Positions 1 through 8,215 of a DNA stretch of 16,858 nucleotides are shown piece by piece (positions within the stretch are counted from its first letter, which is position 1; each line of letters opens with the position of its first letter). Source of the DNA: an uncultured Oscillospiraceae bacterium (GTDB taxonomy: Bacteria > Bacillota > Clostridia > Oscillospirales > JAAYXM01); the NCBI GenBank assembly GCA_934446465.1, contig CAKSEF010000033.1, positions 1-16,858 of the forward strand, read 5' to 3'. The notes under the pieces were generated by a model. The model was given only the letters and a program-made list of their open reading frames with translations. It had not been told where the DNA came from and did no database searches. The position numbers were made by a program, and so were the translations under genes.

Positions 1-1268
1 TCAAATTCGCGCTCAAAGTCTGCCATGTCTATGACTCGATGCTCAATACGCGATTTTTCGGCTGCAAAGGTTGCGGCGTGGTTTTCGGCGGAGATGCCTA
101 TTTCACTGAGCATATCGCCGTTATAGTCCTCAACAATATACTTGTATAATGTATTAACTATTCCTGAGTCGCCGCCGCCGTGTCCGCCTGTAATATCACC
201 GCTGAGTTTCTTATCAAGCGGGTTTATTATGGTATGTTCACGGGTTTTGAAATCGTAGTAGTCTATCATGTTTTCTTCCATATCGCCGTAAATCTCGCCG
301 TCTGTTCCCATAACGCGTATGTATCTTCCGCCCTTGTTAAATGCGCACATATTAAATGAGGCGACAGCGCCGTTTTCGTATTCAAAATTGACGACCTGGT
401 GGTCAACTACGTCATTATCGCATTTAAACACGCATTTTCCGTACTGCGTGGTACGGAGGACTTTTTCCACATCCTCGTTGCTCGGCTTTACCTTCTTTGT
501 CGCGGCATTGCGGAACCAATCGTTCTTCTCGTCCTCAAGATAGAGCTTAACTGCGTTGTAATAGCACTCGTCGCCGTGCGGACAGCCCTCGATGCAATAG
601 TCGGGAGCGTCTGCCGGAGCATTTTCGCGCTTGAAGTATGTAAGTGAGCCGAAAGATGATACACTCTTGCACTTACTGCCGATGAGCCACTGCATTATGT
701 CGACGTCATGGCACGATTTTGCAAGAAGCATACAAGAGCTTCTCTCCTTATTGCACCAATTTCCGCGAACGTAGCTGTGGCTTTGATGAACATTGCCGAC
801 ACACTCGCTGTGATGAACAGAGATTACGCGGCCAACCTTGTTATCGTTTATCAAATCTTTGATTTTTCTGAAGAATGCGGTATAACGCAGGACATGGCAA
901 ATGAGGATTTTAACGCCCTTTTTCTTTGCGGCGTCCGCAATGTCGCGGCACTCGCGGTATGTCGGGGCAATGGGCTTTTCGAGCAGCAGGTTGTACCCCT
1001 TTTCAATAGCCTGCATAGCGGGAGCATAGTGCATATCGTCGCATGTTGTTATAACGGCAACATCGGCAAATTTGTCGAGTGAGAGGAGCTCATTCCAACT
1101 GTCAAAGCACCTTTCGTCGGGTATATTGTGGAGCTTCTGAATATAGTCGCGCTCTTGCTTCACAGGCTCTGCAACCGCAACTACACGGAAACGGTCGTCC
1201 GTCATAAGGTCCGTGTATATTCTGCCGCGGCTTCCCGCACCTATAAGAACCACATCTAAAGTTTTCAT
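1..1268 (-). CDS. Gfo/Idh/MocA family oxidoreductase, C-terminus cut by window edge
   Basis: This is an NAD(P)-dependent oxidoreductase of the Gfo/Idh/MocA family, which oxidises or epimerises sugars, sugar acids and inositols in the cytoplasm. Translating the minus strand from an ATG at 1268 gives 422 residues with no stop before base 1, so the C-terminal end lies outside the window. Visible motifs are the Rossmann glycine motif GAGSRG (residues 10-15), EKPI (97-100, K98 the usual catalytic lysine) and HDVD (187-190), typical of the active site. A cysteine-rich insert (about 225-235, CIEGCPHGDEC) resembles the CPY-type insert seen in part of this family. The family's C-terminal beta-sheet domain follows, with a GGHGGGD stretch at 361-367. 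A GAGG-like ribosome site lies just upstream of the ATG. The gene follows the propeller gene in the same direction after 276 bases, so it may have its own promoter. The family call is firm; the substrate is unknown. Confidence 0.9.
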   Translation of the reverse strand, partial: MKTLDVVLIGAGSRGRIYTDLMTDDRFRVVAVAEPVKQERDYIQKLHNIPDERCFDSWNELLSLDKFADVAVITTCDDMHYAPAMQAIEKGYNLLLEKPIAPTYRECRDIADAAKKKGVKILICHVLRYTAFFRKIKDLINDNKVGRVISVHHSECVGNVHQSHSYVRGNWCNKERSSCMLLAKSCHDVDIMQWLIGSKCKSVSSFGSLTYFKRENAPADAPDYCIEGCPHGDECYYNAVKLYLEDEKNDWFRNAATKKVKPSNEDVEKVLRTTQYGKCVFKCDNDVVDHQVVNFEYENGAVASFNMCAFNKGGRYIRVMGTDGEIYGDMEENMIDYYDFKTREHTIINPLDKKLSGDITGGHGGGDSGIVNTLYKYIVEDYNGDMLSEIGISAENHAATFAAEKSRIEHRVIDMADFEREF

Positions 1269-1544
1269 ATTACCTCAACCTTACCTTATTATTTTTTTAA
1301 ATAAACACCCGCTGCTTTCGATTTCAAGGACATTTATTTCGACACCGGTATATTACATACAGTCCCAAGATGCAAGATATTTTAATGAAAAATATATACA
1401 ATAATTCGAGATATCGCATGTAACCTACTTGTGCAATATGCTGATGATTTCGCAATGTGCGGGGCGGATGCAAACGGAGTTTCCCGCACTGATTAGGGCT
1501 GTGTCCGAAGCTTTGGCATTAATTCAAGCATTACCTTGTCAGGC
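1269..1544. other. Intergenic region between propeller gene and oxidoreductase gene
   Basis: This is the longest non-coding stretch in the window. It is AT-rich at 1290-1400, a likely place for a promoter reading leftward into the oxidoreductase gene. I could not find a well-spaced -35/-10 pair. A 7-bp inverted repeat (GTGCGGG at 1457-1463, CCCGCAC at 1493-1499) has a 29-base loop and no T-tract, so it is weak as a terminator. I see no credible small gene here. Confidence 0.4.
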
Positions 1545-3515
1545 TTAGATTTCAAACTCGTATACGCATCCGAGATTGTCGCGGACACCGACTGCAAGGC
1601 GCTTTCCGTCGGGAGAAACTGCCACGCAGCAGGGCTCGCAGCTTACGCCTGTGCGCTCGCGGCTTGCGCCGTTCATAAAATGTACCGCACCGCCGATTTC
1701 GACACCGCGCTCGGTATCAAACGAGAACACAACTCCGAGACTGTCGCGGTCTCCGGCAACACCGAATGCTCTTTTTCCGTCCGAACTTACCGCAATTTCA
1801 TGAACTGCACCGTCGTTGCACACTGCACCGAGCGAGAAAACACTGTTGCCGTCCACGATTGCAAGCATACCATCCTTTGTGCCGACGAGAAATCTTCCGT
1901 CGGAAAGCTCTCCGAATGCCGTCGGAACTGCCAGATACTGTCTTCCGGGATGCGACGGAAGCTTTACATTGTCAAATGGAAAATCAGGGGCTGACTGTTT
2001 CTCCCTTTTGAAATCCTCGGTTTTCAGTATCTCTCCGTCCCGTACCGTGAAGCGCTTTCCGTTTTCGGTATGGGCAAGCACGTTTCCGTTCTCGTCATAA
2101 GCGACCTTATATACCTGAGAACCGAGTACTCCTGTCTTTTTCCAAAGCTTGCAGACAAATCGCTTGCCCTTACCGAAGTTGTACGGGTTTTCACTTAAGT
2201 ATTTTGAGTCGCGCTTTGTTTGATTGTTGAATTCAATAATGCGTTTTCCGTCCTCCGCAAGATTGCCTTTGTATAAATCTGCGTTTTCAAATTCGTTGTC
2301 TCTTGTAATATACAGAAGTTCGTCTTGGCAGATTATTCTGTCAGAGTCTGTGTTTTTGCGCACTTCTTCGAGGTCAACAGATACAATTCCGGGAGCGTCA
2401 GGACCGTGGTTTGCATCCGACATATACAAAACATCATCACGTATGAAAATGTTCTCAACGCAGTCATGACAGCGTTTTTCCGTTCCGATAAGACCGTAGG
2501 ATACAGGCTTGGCGTTCGGGTCGGTTATGTCGAGACTGCACAGATGAAGCTTGTTTGTGTGGCTTGCATACCAAAGCTTCCCGTATTTATCGAAAACCAT
2601 ACCGAAAACCATGGCATCCGGATAATCCTCGCGCATTTCTTCAGGTACCGTATACCCGAGCTTCTCGAGAGTGTTTGTTTTCGGGTCATATGCAAAGAAG
2701 TGCCTGCCTATGTGCATTGTAAAGTATAAGCGCCCGTCTGCACCCGTTACGCCGTATGTAAAGACGTTTCTGGAACGGCACGCGGGGGTATTCTCTCTCG
2801 GAATTTCTATGCCGGTGAATTCAACATCTTTTTTTGAAACGTTAAAACGCCACAAATCCCCGCTTCGGGACGAAAAATAAATGTTTCCGTCAGAGGCGCG
2901 TTTAAGAAGATACGAGCCGAACTCGGTGCATTGACCGAAATCCGTTGTTGAACGGTCCTCCAAATTAAAGAGATAGGCGTGTCCGCGCGTGTATGTAATA
3001 AAAAAGAGCGAATTTATTTCGGGAATATATCTTGCGCCGTAAATCGAATCTCTGGGGACGGGGATTCCGAGGTCTTCGACCGTTCCCGTTTCGGGGTCAT
3101 AAATAATTACATTTGAGCCCATGAACCCTTCCCACATATGCGTGTAATATGCCTCCGGCATCCAGCACGGATGCGTCGGCGCACTCGCTGTTGTGTGAGT
3201 CGTCATAATGAGCTTTCCGTCAGGCATCGGATTTATGGAAGTGTGGAATTTGCTCGGACGTATCGTTCGCGGATATACGGTTATAGTGTCTTCAAGATTA
3301 AAGAGAAGCTTCATTTCGTTCGTGTCGGGCAAATACTCATAGAGCTTTACATATTCGGGAAAAGTTCCCTCGGCACAGCACGGAATGTAGTGCTTTCCCT
3401 CGGGTGTTACGCAGTAATCCCATGCCGCATTGTATCCGGGCGCGTCGATAAAGCACTGCTTCACGGAACTTTGAGGAATCATTTGAAAATATTGCTCTCT
3501 CGTATACTTTTTCAT
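1545..3515 (-). CDS. Cytoplasmic beta-propeller protein, possible polysaccharide lyase-like enzyme
   Basis: The product is a 656-residue protein built from repeated beta-propeller blades; its function is not established. The start is the ATG at 3515, preceded by AAAGGAAG at good spacing. The reading frame extends 24 codons further, but that would overlap the upstream hexosaminidase. Blade-like strands with a turn and closing glycine recur (IYDPETGTVEDLG at 138-150, LFNLEDRSTTDFG at 182-194, FAYDPKTNTLEKLG at 274-287). I estimate about seven blades in residues 50-400, then a second, WD40/YVTN-like part (VAVSPDGKRLAVG, 631-643). A histidine pair H91/H107 (KFHTS, then TTH), Y159, R161 and H350-D351 recall the His/Tyr/Arg sites of propeller lyases (oligogalacturonate lyase PL22, ulvan lyases PL24/PL25). 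That likeness is inference. No signal peptide is seen. It lies 19 bases after the GH20 gene, clearly in one operon. Confidence 0.75.
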   Translation of the reverse strand: MKKYTREQYFQMIPQSSVKQCFIDAPGYNAAWDYCVTPEGKHYIPCCAEGTFPEYVKLYEYLPDTNEMKLLFNLEDTITVYPRTIRPSKFHTSINPMPDGKLIMTTHTTASAPTHPCWMPEAYYTHMWEGFMGSNVIIYDPETGTVEDLGIPVPRDSIYGARYIPEINSLFFITYTRGHAYLFNLEDRSTTDFGQCTEFGSYLLKRASDGNIYFSSRSGDLWRFNVSKKDVEFTGIEIPRENTPACRSRNVFTYGVTGADGRLYFTMHIGRHFFAYDPKTNTLEKLGYTVPEEMREDYPDAMVFGMVFDKYGKLWYASHTNKLHLCSLDITDPNAKPVSYGLIGTEKRCHDCVENIFIRDDVLYMSDANHGPDAPGIVSVDLEEVRKNTDSDRIICQDELLYITRDNEFENADLYKGNLAEDGKRIIEFNNQTKRDSKYLSENPYNFGKGKRFVCKLWKKTGVLGSQVYKVAYDENGNVLAHTENGKRFTVRDGEILKTEDFKREKQSAPDFPFDNVKLPSHPGRQYLAVPTAFGELSDGRFLVGTKDGMLAIVDGNSVFSLGAVCNDGAVHEIAVSSDGKRAFGVAGDRDSLGVVFSFDTERGVEIGGAVHFMNGASRERTGVSCEPCCVAVSPDGKRLAVGVRDNLGCVYEFEI

Positions 3516-3534
3516 GGCAATCTTCCTTTCTGTA

Positions 3535-5739
3535 TTACCGTAAGTTGCGGAAGGCAGGGCTTCCGAGCTTGCGAAGGTCTCGTACATCTAAATTAAATTC
3601 TTCGGGTTTTACGGTATTTACGTAGCTCTCTATGTCCGCGAATAACTGCATGAATATGCTCTGGTTACGCAAATGGCTCGGAATGAGAAACTCCTCCTTT
3701 ACGCTCTGGATGCGGGACATAAGCATCAGCCGTGCCGTTTTGCGCTTTTCGGCAATCTCAGCTATGAGTTTTTCCTTTTCGCAAACATCTTCATCGGCTA
3801 TCCGCTGAATTTCAAAGAGCGCAAGGTAATCCTCGGCAAGACAAAGATAATTGTTGACCTCGCACGCGAAGCGCTTTGCAAGGCTTGCGTTCACATCTAC
3901 ATTCTCGGAAAGCTTTTCAAAAATGCCGAGAGCCTCTTTTGACATGCAAGCAATCTCGGAGAGCTGATTCATGTACATTTCACGGCTTTCCAAAAACTTT
4001 TTCATTGTATCGCCGGGGAAGTTTTGCGGATAGTCCTTGCCGGCTCTTACATAGGCGAAGAAGTAGTACGCCAAATCACCCTGGAGAAGGGTTCCGTTCC
4101 CGACACTCTGCAAATTTTCCTTCAAGTCGCCGTATTTAGTATAGCTGTCTTCCTCGGAAGTTATTTTGTCAATTAGCTCAAGCGCGTGTTTTGCAGAGCT
4201 GAAGTCTGCTCCGAACTCACGCTGTGCATAACGGTCACGATACTGCTCAACGGTTCCTGTTCCCTCAAAGTTCCAACTGTAATCTGCCATGCTCATGTGG
4301 TTTCTGTCGCAGCTCTTGTCCCATGCGCAGTATGAAAGCAGCCCCTCGGCATTGCTCTCGCGGTGCGCCATCTCCGAGAGGTGGTAGACGTTCGGAACAG
4401 TGTCAAAGGTCATACTCCAATGTGAATAGGAATTCCACGGCTTTACCACGGAGCGTATTCCGAGCTCGGGATACATCGTGTCAAACATGAGCCCTTCTTT
4501 ATTATTTGCATATGACCACCAGTCGATAACGGTAACGTCAAGGAGATTGTTTTCTTCAAGAATTTTTTTGAAGAGGGCAGGGTCTACTATTTTTCTCATC
4601 ATATCGGAATAGATGTAGACACTTTTCATTCCCCGTGATTTAAGATAACTTATGAGTTTTACTGCGTGATTTATGAACTTTTCTTCGTTGGTGTATTTTT
4701 TGCACTCATCGCATTCACACCACGGAGAATGTTTTTTGTATATATCCGACATGTCCGTGGCAAGCTCATCACGCACTTCATCCAAGCCTATGTGGAATGA
4801 CGTTACGCCGTTAGGCTTTAGATAATCGTCAATTATACTGTCGTAAATTGCAAAAAGCATATCGTATGTTTCTTTGCAGGAAATGCACAGCCCATGCCCC
4901 GACGGTTTACCGTCAATCCGTGCGCTGACCTCGGGGTACATTCTCGGTATGAGCGTATTATGCCCGTAACTGTTCCAGAGCGGGAACACCTCGATTCCGC
5001 GTTCCCTTCCGTAAGCAACAAGTTCGCCGAAAAAGTCCTCATCAGCCATGGGAACGGGTACCGTATCATCTACCCATTCTCTTTTTTGCGGAGAATAGTA
5101 GCGTTTAATTACATCGCTTTTGAGCTTTGGGTATCTCTTTAGCGGAATATATATGTATTCGCTTATTATACCGTCGTACTGAATAGTCCAGCATCCGTAG
5201 AGAGCAACGGCAAGCCGGTTCAGCTTCATTTGGCTCATGTCGTCGATAAGGGACTTCCAATCATCAAGCGTCATGAGGTTGCTCCCGAAACGGCATTCCA
5301 TGAAATGCCCGCGTGTGCAGAGGTCGGGCCAATCGAGAATTGACATCTCGGGCACAAAAATAATGTTGTTTTCGACGGAAACACATTGTATCAGTGTTGT
5401 AACCGCATAATAAAGTCCGGCTTCCCCGTAGCCTGTAAGAAGTATCTCATTTCCGTGAGCCTCTATGCTGTATGCCTGGCTTTCGTGCTTTTTAATCTCC
5501 GCGGGAACAGCGTGCGACACCGACGCCCTTATAATCGTTCCGGATTCTTTCCTCAGACATCCGCCGCCAATAGCAAGAAGCTTTTTTTTCAAAACAGCGA
5601 GTGCGTTTTGAGAAAGCCTCCCGTTGCAGTTATCTGCAACTATGCGGAAATCGGGACTGCCGGATTCGCCGAGAAAAACCTTTCCGCTTCCCTGAAATAC
5701 CCTTTGCGGGACAGGCTTTATTCGTGATAATATGTCCAT
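3535..5739 (-). CDS. GH20-type beta-N-acetylhexosaminidase, probably cytoplasmic
   Basis: This 734-residue glycoside hydrolase belongs to or near family 20, whose members remove terminal N-acetylglucosamine or N-acetylgalactosamine using the substrate acetamido group. An N-terminal GH20b-like domain (about 25-130) contains the typical GLYYAVTTLIQ stretch (108-118). The catalytic barrel starts near WPDLCTRGHFMECR (137-150), and the Asp-Glu catalytic pair is HIGLDEV (316-322; D320, E321). Just after it comes WCECDEC (340-346), a cysteine cluster found in some relatives. The last 230 residues look mostly alpha-helical and form a longer C-terminal extension than in classical members. The ATG at 5739 is chosen because AAGGAG lies 8 bases upstream; a TTG two codons earlier is too close to that site. 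No signal peptide is visible. A 102-base gap separates it from the AraC gene upstream. The family is well supported; the exact substrate is unknown. Confidence 0.88.
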   Translation of the reverse strand: MDILSRIKPVPQRVFQGSGKVFLGESGSPDFRIVADNCNGRLSQNALAVLKKKLLAIGGGCLRKESGTIIRASVSHAVPAEIKKHESQAYSIEAHGNEILLTGYGEAGLYYAVTTLIQCVSVENNIIFVPEMSILDWPDLCTRGHFMECRFGSNLMTLDDWKSLIDDMSQMKLNRLAVALYGCWTIQYDGIISEYIYIPLKRYPKLKSDVIKRYYSPQKREWVDDTVPVPMADEDFFGELVAYGRERGIEVFPLWNSYGHNTLIPRMYPEVSARIDGKPSGHGLCISCKETYDMLFAIYDSIIDDYLKPNGVTSFHIGLDEVRDELATDMSDIYKKHSPWCECDECKKYTNEEKFINHAVKLISYLKSRGMKSVYIYSDMMRKIVDPALFKKILEENNLLDVTVIDWWSYANNKEGLMFDTMYPELGIRSVVKPWNSYSHWSMTFDTVPNVYHLSEMAHRESNAEGLLSYCAWDKSCDRNHMSMADYSWNFEGTGTVEQYRDRYAQREFGADFSSAKHALELIDKITSEEDSYTKYGDLKENLQSVGNGTLLQGDLAYYFFAYVRAGKDYPQNFPGDTMKKFLESREMYMNQLSEIACMSKEALGIFEKLSENVDVNASLAKRFACEVNNYLCLAEDYLALFEIQRIADEDVCEKEKLIAEIAEKRKTARLMLMSRIQSVKEEFLIPSHLRNQSIFMQLFADIESYVNTVKPEEFNLDVRDLRKLGSPAFRNLR

Positions 5740-5841
5740 AAACAACGCTCCTTTTGCAGCCGTTTCGGCACATGGGTTTTATCGGAAGCACATTTCGGTA
5801 CCCCGATACACCATGAAGTATACAAAAGGTGCGGCAGGTTA

Positions 5842-6729
5842 TCAAGTTGATATTTCGGCAAATTTCAGGTTTTTAAAAGAAGATGCGCTTCGGGTAAAAT
5901 CGGTCGGCTTTTTCCCCGTTACCTTTTCAAATGCCTTGTAAAAGTTAGAGGAGCTTAAAAAACCGCATCTGTCGGCGATTTCAAGCTTTGTAAGCGATGT
6001 TGTGCGAAGAAGAAAAACGGCTTTTTCAACACGCTTTATCGTAATATATTCCCATGGCGAAATTCCGTTGTATTTCTTAAATACCGATGAGAAATAGTTC
6101 TGCGACATAAACGCCGTTTTTGCTATGTCTGACAACGTAAGCCGATTTTCGATGTTATTATCAATATAATCAATAGCAAAACGCAGTTTTTCGAGTATTG
6201 CGCCGTTTGTTGCCAGGCTTGAGTCGGGAATAGTATAGTCGTAGCTCTTTAGAATATGAGAAAGAGCGAGAAGGAGAAAACAGCGTGCGGACACACTGTA
6301 CGCCGGAGCTTTTTGCGAAAGCTCATTTGCCGCGGAAAGAACTGTCTCACGGAGCTTTTTGTCCGACGCTTCAAGCCTGTTGCTGAAACGCTCACTGCGT
6401 GAAAAGAACAGGGAAAGAAGCTCAATGTTTTCTGCGTGCGCCCAAAGAAGACGCGGTTCAAACTGGATGTTGAGGAGGTCAAGCGGTTCGTCAACATTCG
6501 TTATGCAGTGAGCCTCGTTGCTTCCGAAAAGAAACATGTCGCCTTGCGAAAAAGTGTAGCTTCTCCCGTCAACGCGGTATACTCCGCGCCCTTTGATTAA
6601 GAGCGAAAGCTCACATTCCGTGTGGTGGTGTTCCCTGAATCCGCGGTTTCCCGCCTCAACCGTTGAATGGAAGGATTTCATGATTGTTTTACCCGTAGAG
6701 TCAAGCAATAAGTTTTCGTCAAAACGCAT
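5842..6729 (-). CDS. AraC family transcriptional regulator with cupin-like sensor domain
   Basis: This is a DNA-binding regulator of 295 residues. The N-terminal part (about 25-95) is the cupin-like sugar-sensing domain, with a histidine-rich strand (EHHHTECELSLLIKGRG, 33-49) and FSQGDMFLFGSNEAH (60-74). The C-terminal part (about 182-281) is the double helix-turn-helix AraC domain: LTLSDIAKTAFMSQNYFSSVFKK (197-219) is the first HTH, and IADRCGFLSSSNFYKAFEK with TGKKPTDF (251-278) is the second. The ATG at 6729 is preferred because GTGAG lies 8 bases upstream; a GTG at 6738 is also possible. It is divergent from the dehydratase operon and lies upstream of the GH20 gene in the same direction, so it probably controls one or both in response to a sugar. 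Class is firm; targets and ligand are inference. Confidence 0.93.
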   Translation of the reverse strand: MRFDENLLLDSTGKTIMKSFHSTVEAGNRGFREHHHTECELSLLIKGRGVYRVDGRSYTFSQGDMFLFGSNEAHCITNVDEPLDLLNIQFEPRLLWAHAENIELLSLFFSRSERFSNRLEASDKKLRETVLSAANELSQKAPAYSVSARCFLLLALSHILKSYDYTIPDSSLATNGAILEKLRFAIDYIDNNIENRLTLSDIAKTAFMSQNYFSSVFKKYNGISPWEYITIKRVEKAVFLLRTTSLTKLEIADRCGFLSSSNFYKAFEKVTGKKPTDFTRSASSFKNLKFAEIST

Positions 6730-6864
6730 GGTTTTCACTCACTTTCGTAAAATAGCGGAGAGTTTTCTTAATATATCGGTGGTTTAAAATATCGACAGAG
6801 AGTACAATTACGGTAGTGTATAAAAATATACTACTAAAAATTCAAATAGTCAAGGAGGATAATA
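6730..6864. promoter_or_regulatory. Divergent promoter/operator region between AraC gene and dehydratase operon
   Basis: This 135-base AT-rich region separates two divergent genes and must hold both promoters. On the plus strand TATACT (6827-6832) is a fair -10, but no -35 of good quality lies 17 bases upstream; TCGACA (6792-6797) is close to consensus but too far. On the minus strand TATATT (6770-6775) is a possible -10. An inverted repeat surrounds the plus-strand -10: GTATA (6818-6822) and TATAC (6827-6831) with AAAA between, flanked by GTAG and CTAC, spanning 6813-6834. It could be an operator. AAGGAGG (6852-6858) is the ribosome site for the dehydratase gene. Confidence 0.45.
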
Positions 6865-8211
6865 ATGGAGATTAACGTGAATCGTTGCTCAGAGCCGTCT
6901 GAGCTCAAAATCACAGATATACGCGTGTGCAACATCAACGGCGCTCCGAAACACTGTCCGCTTATTAAAATTTATACCAATCAGGGAATTGTCGGATACG
7001 GCGAGGTTCGCGACGCATCGAGTGCTACATACGCACTTATGCTCAAGTCGAGGCTTGTCGGAGAAAATCCGTGCAATGTAGACAAGCTTTTCCGCCGCAT
7101 TAAGCAGTTCGGGGGTCATTCGCGCCGAGGCGGCGGCGTTTCGGGGATCGAAATCGCGCTTTGGGACATTGCGGGTAAGGCATGGGGAGTACCGCTGTGG
7201 CAGATGCTTGGGGGCAAGTTCCGCGATAAGGTGAGAGTATACTGCGACACCGATGTTGACGGAAAGCACACGGGAACGGATATGGGTAAGGCTTTGAAAA
7301 AGAGAATGGAACAGGGCTTTACTTTCCTCAAAATGGACCTCGGCATTGAATTGATGCTCGATGAACCGGGATGTCTCAATGCACCGATTGGATTCCTTGA
7401 GGATATAAAGAAATATTCGATGAAAGCAATAAATCATCAAAAGGGCTCAATAGATATGGACATGATGCTCGGCAAAAATTACGAGGTTTTCACCATTCCG
7501 CATCATGCAACGGGTATCCACCTCACTCAAAAGGGAATGGACTATCTGGAAAACTATGTAAAGGAAGTCCGCAATGTAATAGGATATGAAGTTCCGCTTG
7601 CAATCGACCATTTCGGCCATATTGCGATTGAGGATTGCATCATGTTTGCAAGACGCCTTGAAAAGTATAATATCGCATGGATTGAAGATATAGCGCCGTG
7701 GCATTATACGGAGCATTATGTGAAAATCGCAAACTCGTGCAATGTTCCGATATGCACGGGTGAGGATATCTGGCTTGCGGAGAATTTTGAACCGCTCATG
7801 TCGCGCAGAGGCGTTTCCGTTGTACATCCCGATATGCTCACAATCGGCGGTGCGCTCGAAATGAAGAAGCTCGGAAATATGTGTGATAAATACGGCGTTG
7901 CAATGGCAATACATATGGCGGAAAGCCCGATAGCCTGCATGGCGGCAATTCATGCGGCGGCCGCAGTGCAGAATATCCTTGCGGTAGAGTTCCATTCGGT
8001 AGATGTTCCGTGGTGGAACGACCTCGCAATAGGAATCGACAACCCGCTGTTCAAGGACGGATTTGTAAACGTTCCGAACAAGCCGGGTCTCGGAATAGAC
8101 GAACTGAACGAAGAACTCATCGCACAGCACATTCACGACAAATATCCGGGTCAGTGGGAAGAAACCTCACAGTGGGATAATGAATGGGCGAACGACAGAG
8201 AATGGAGCTGA
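6865..8211 (+). CDS. Enolase-superfamily (mandelate racemase/muconate lactonizing type) sugar-acid dehydratase
   Basis: This 448-residue enzyme of the enolase superfamily most likely dehydrates an aldonate to a 2-keto-3-deoxy acid, using Mg2+. The N-terminal capping domain covers about 15-120. In the barrel, the three metal ligands fit D248 (AIDHFGH), E274 (WIEDI) and E300 (TGEDI). D323 (HPDML) and H350 (AIHMAES) sit 23 and 50 residues after E300, matching the Asp-His dyad of mandelate racemase-type members. The first strand motif is K156-M-D158, not KxK. K156 to D248 spans 92 residues, against roughly 30 in mandelate racemase, so there is an insertion of about 60 residues. AAGGAGG six bases before the ATG is a strong ribosome site. 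It heads the four-gene operon, and the next gene starts 4 bases after its stop. Superfamily is firm; dehydratase rather than racemase is inferred from context. Confidence 0.9.
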   Translation: MEINVNRCSEPSELKITDIRVCNINGAPKHCPLIKIYTNQGIVGYGEVRDASSATYALMLKSRLVGENPCNVDKLFRRIKQFGGHSRRGGGVSGIEIALWDIAGKAWGVPLWQMLGGKFRDKVRVYCDTDVDGKHTGTDMGKALKKRMEQGFTFLKMDLGIELMLDEPGCLNAPIGFLEDIKKYSMKAINHQKGSIDMDMMLGKNYEVFTIPHHATGIHLTQKGMDYLENYVKEVRNVIGYEVPLAIDHFGHIAIEDCIMFARRLEKYNIAWIEDIAPWHYTEHYVKIANSCNVPICTGEDIWLAENFEPLMSRRGVSVVHPDMLTIGGALEMKKLGNMCDKYGVAMAIHMAESPIACMAAIHAAAAVQNILAVEFHSVDVPWWNDLAIGIDNPLFKDGFVNVPNKPGLGIDELNEELIAQHIHDKYPGQWEETSQWDNEWANDREWS

Positions 8212-8215
8212 TAAA

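Noticed and set aside
1457..1499. Inverted repeat GTGCGGG/CCCGCAC as a terminator for the propeller gene
   Set aside because: The arms are only 7 bp with a 29-base loop and no T-tract follows in the direction of transcription.
3516..3587. Longer N-terminus (24 extra codons) for the propeller protein
   Set aside because: It would overlap the end of the GH20 gene by over 50 bases, while a good ribosome site precedes the internal ATG at 3515.
5740..5841. Small inverted repeats (GCCG/CGGC and TCGG/CCGA) upstream of the GH20 gene as a riboswitch or terminator
   Set aside because: The stems are only 4 bp and no conserved riboswitch pattern or T-tract is visible.
7447..8136. Open frame of 229 codons on the minus strand opposite the dehydratase gene
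   Set aside because: The plus-strand frame carries intact catalytic motifs; the opposite frame has cysteine- and histidine-rich low-quality sequence typical of an antisense shadow.
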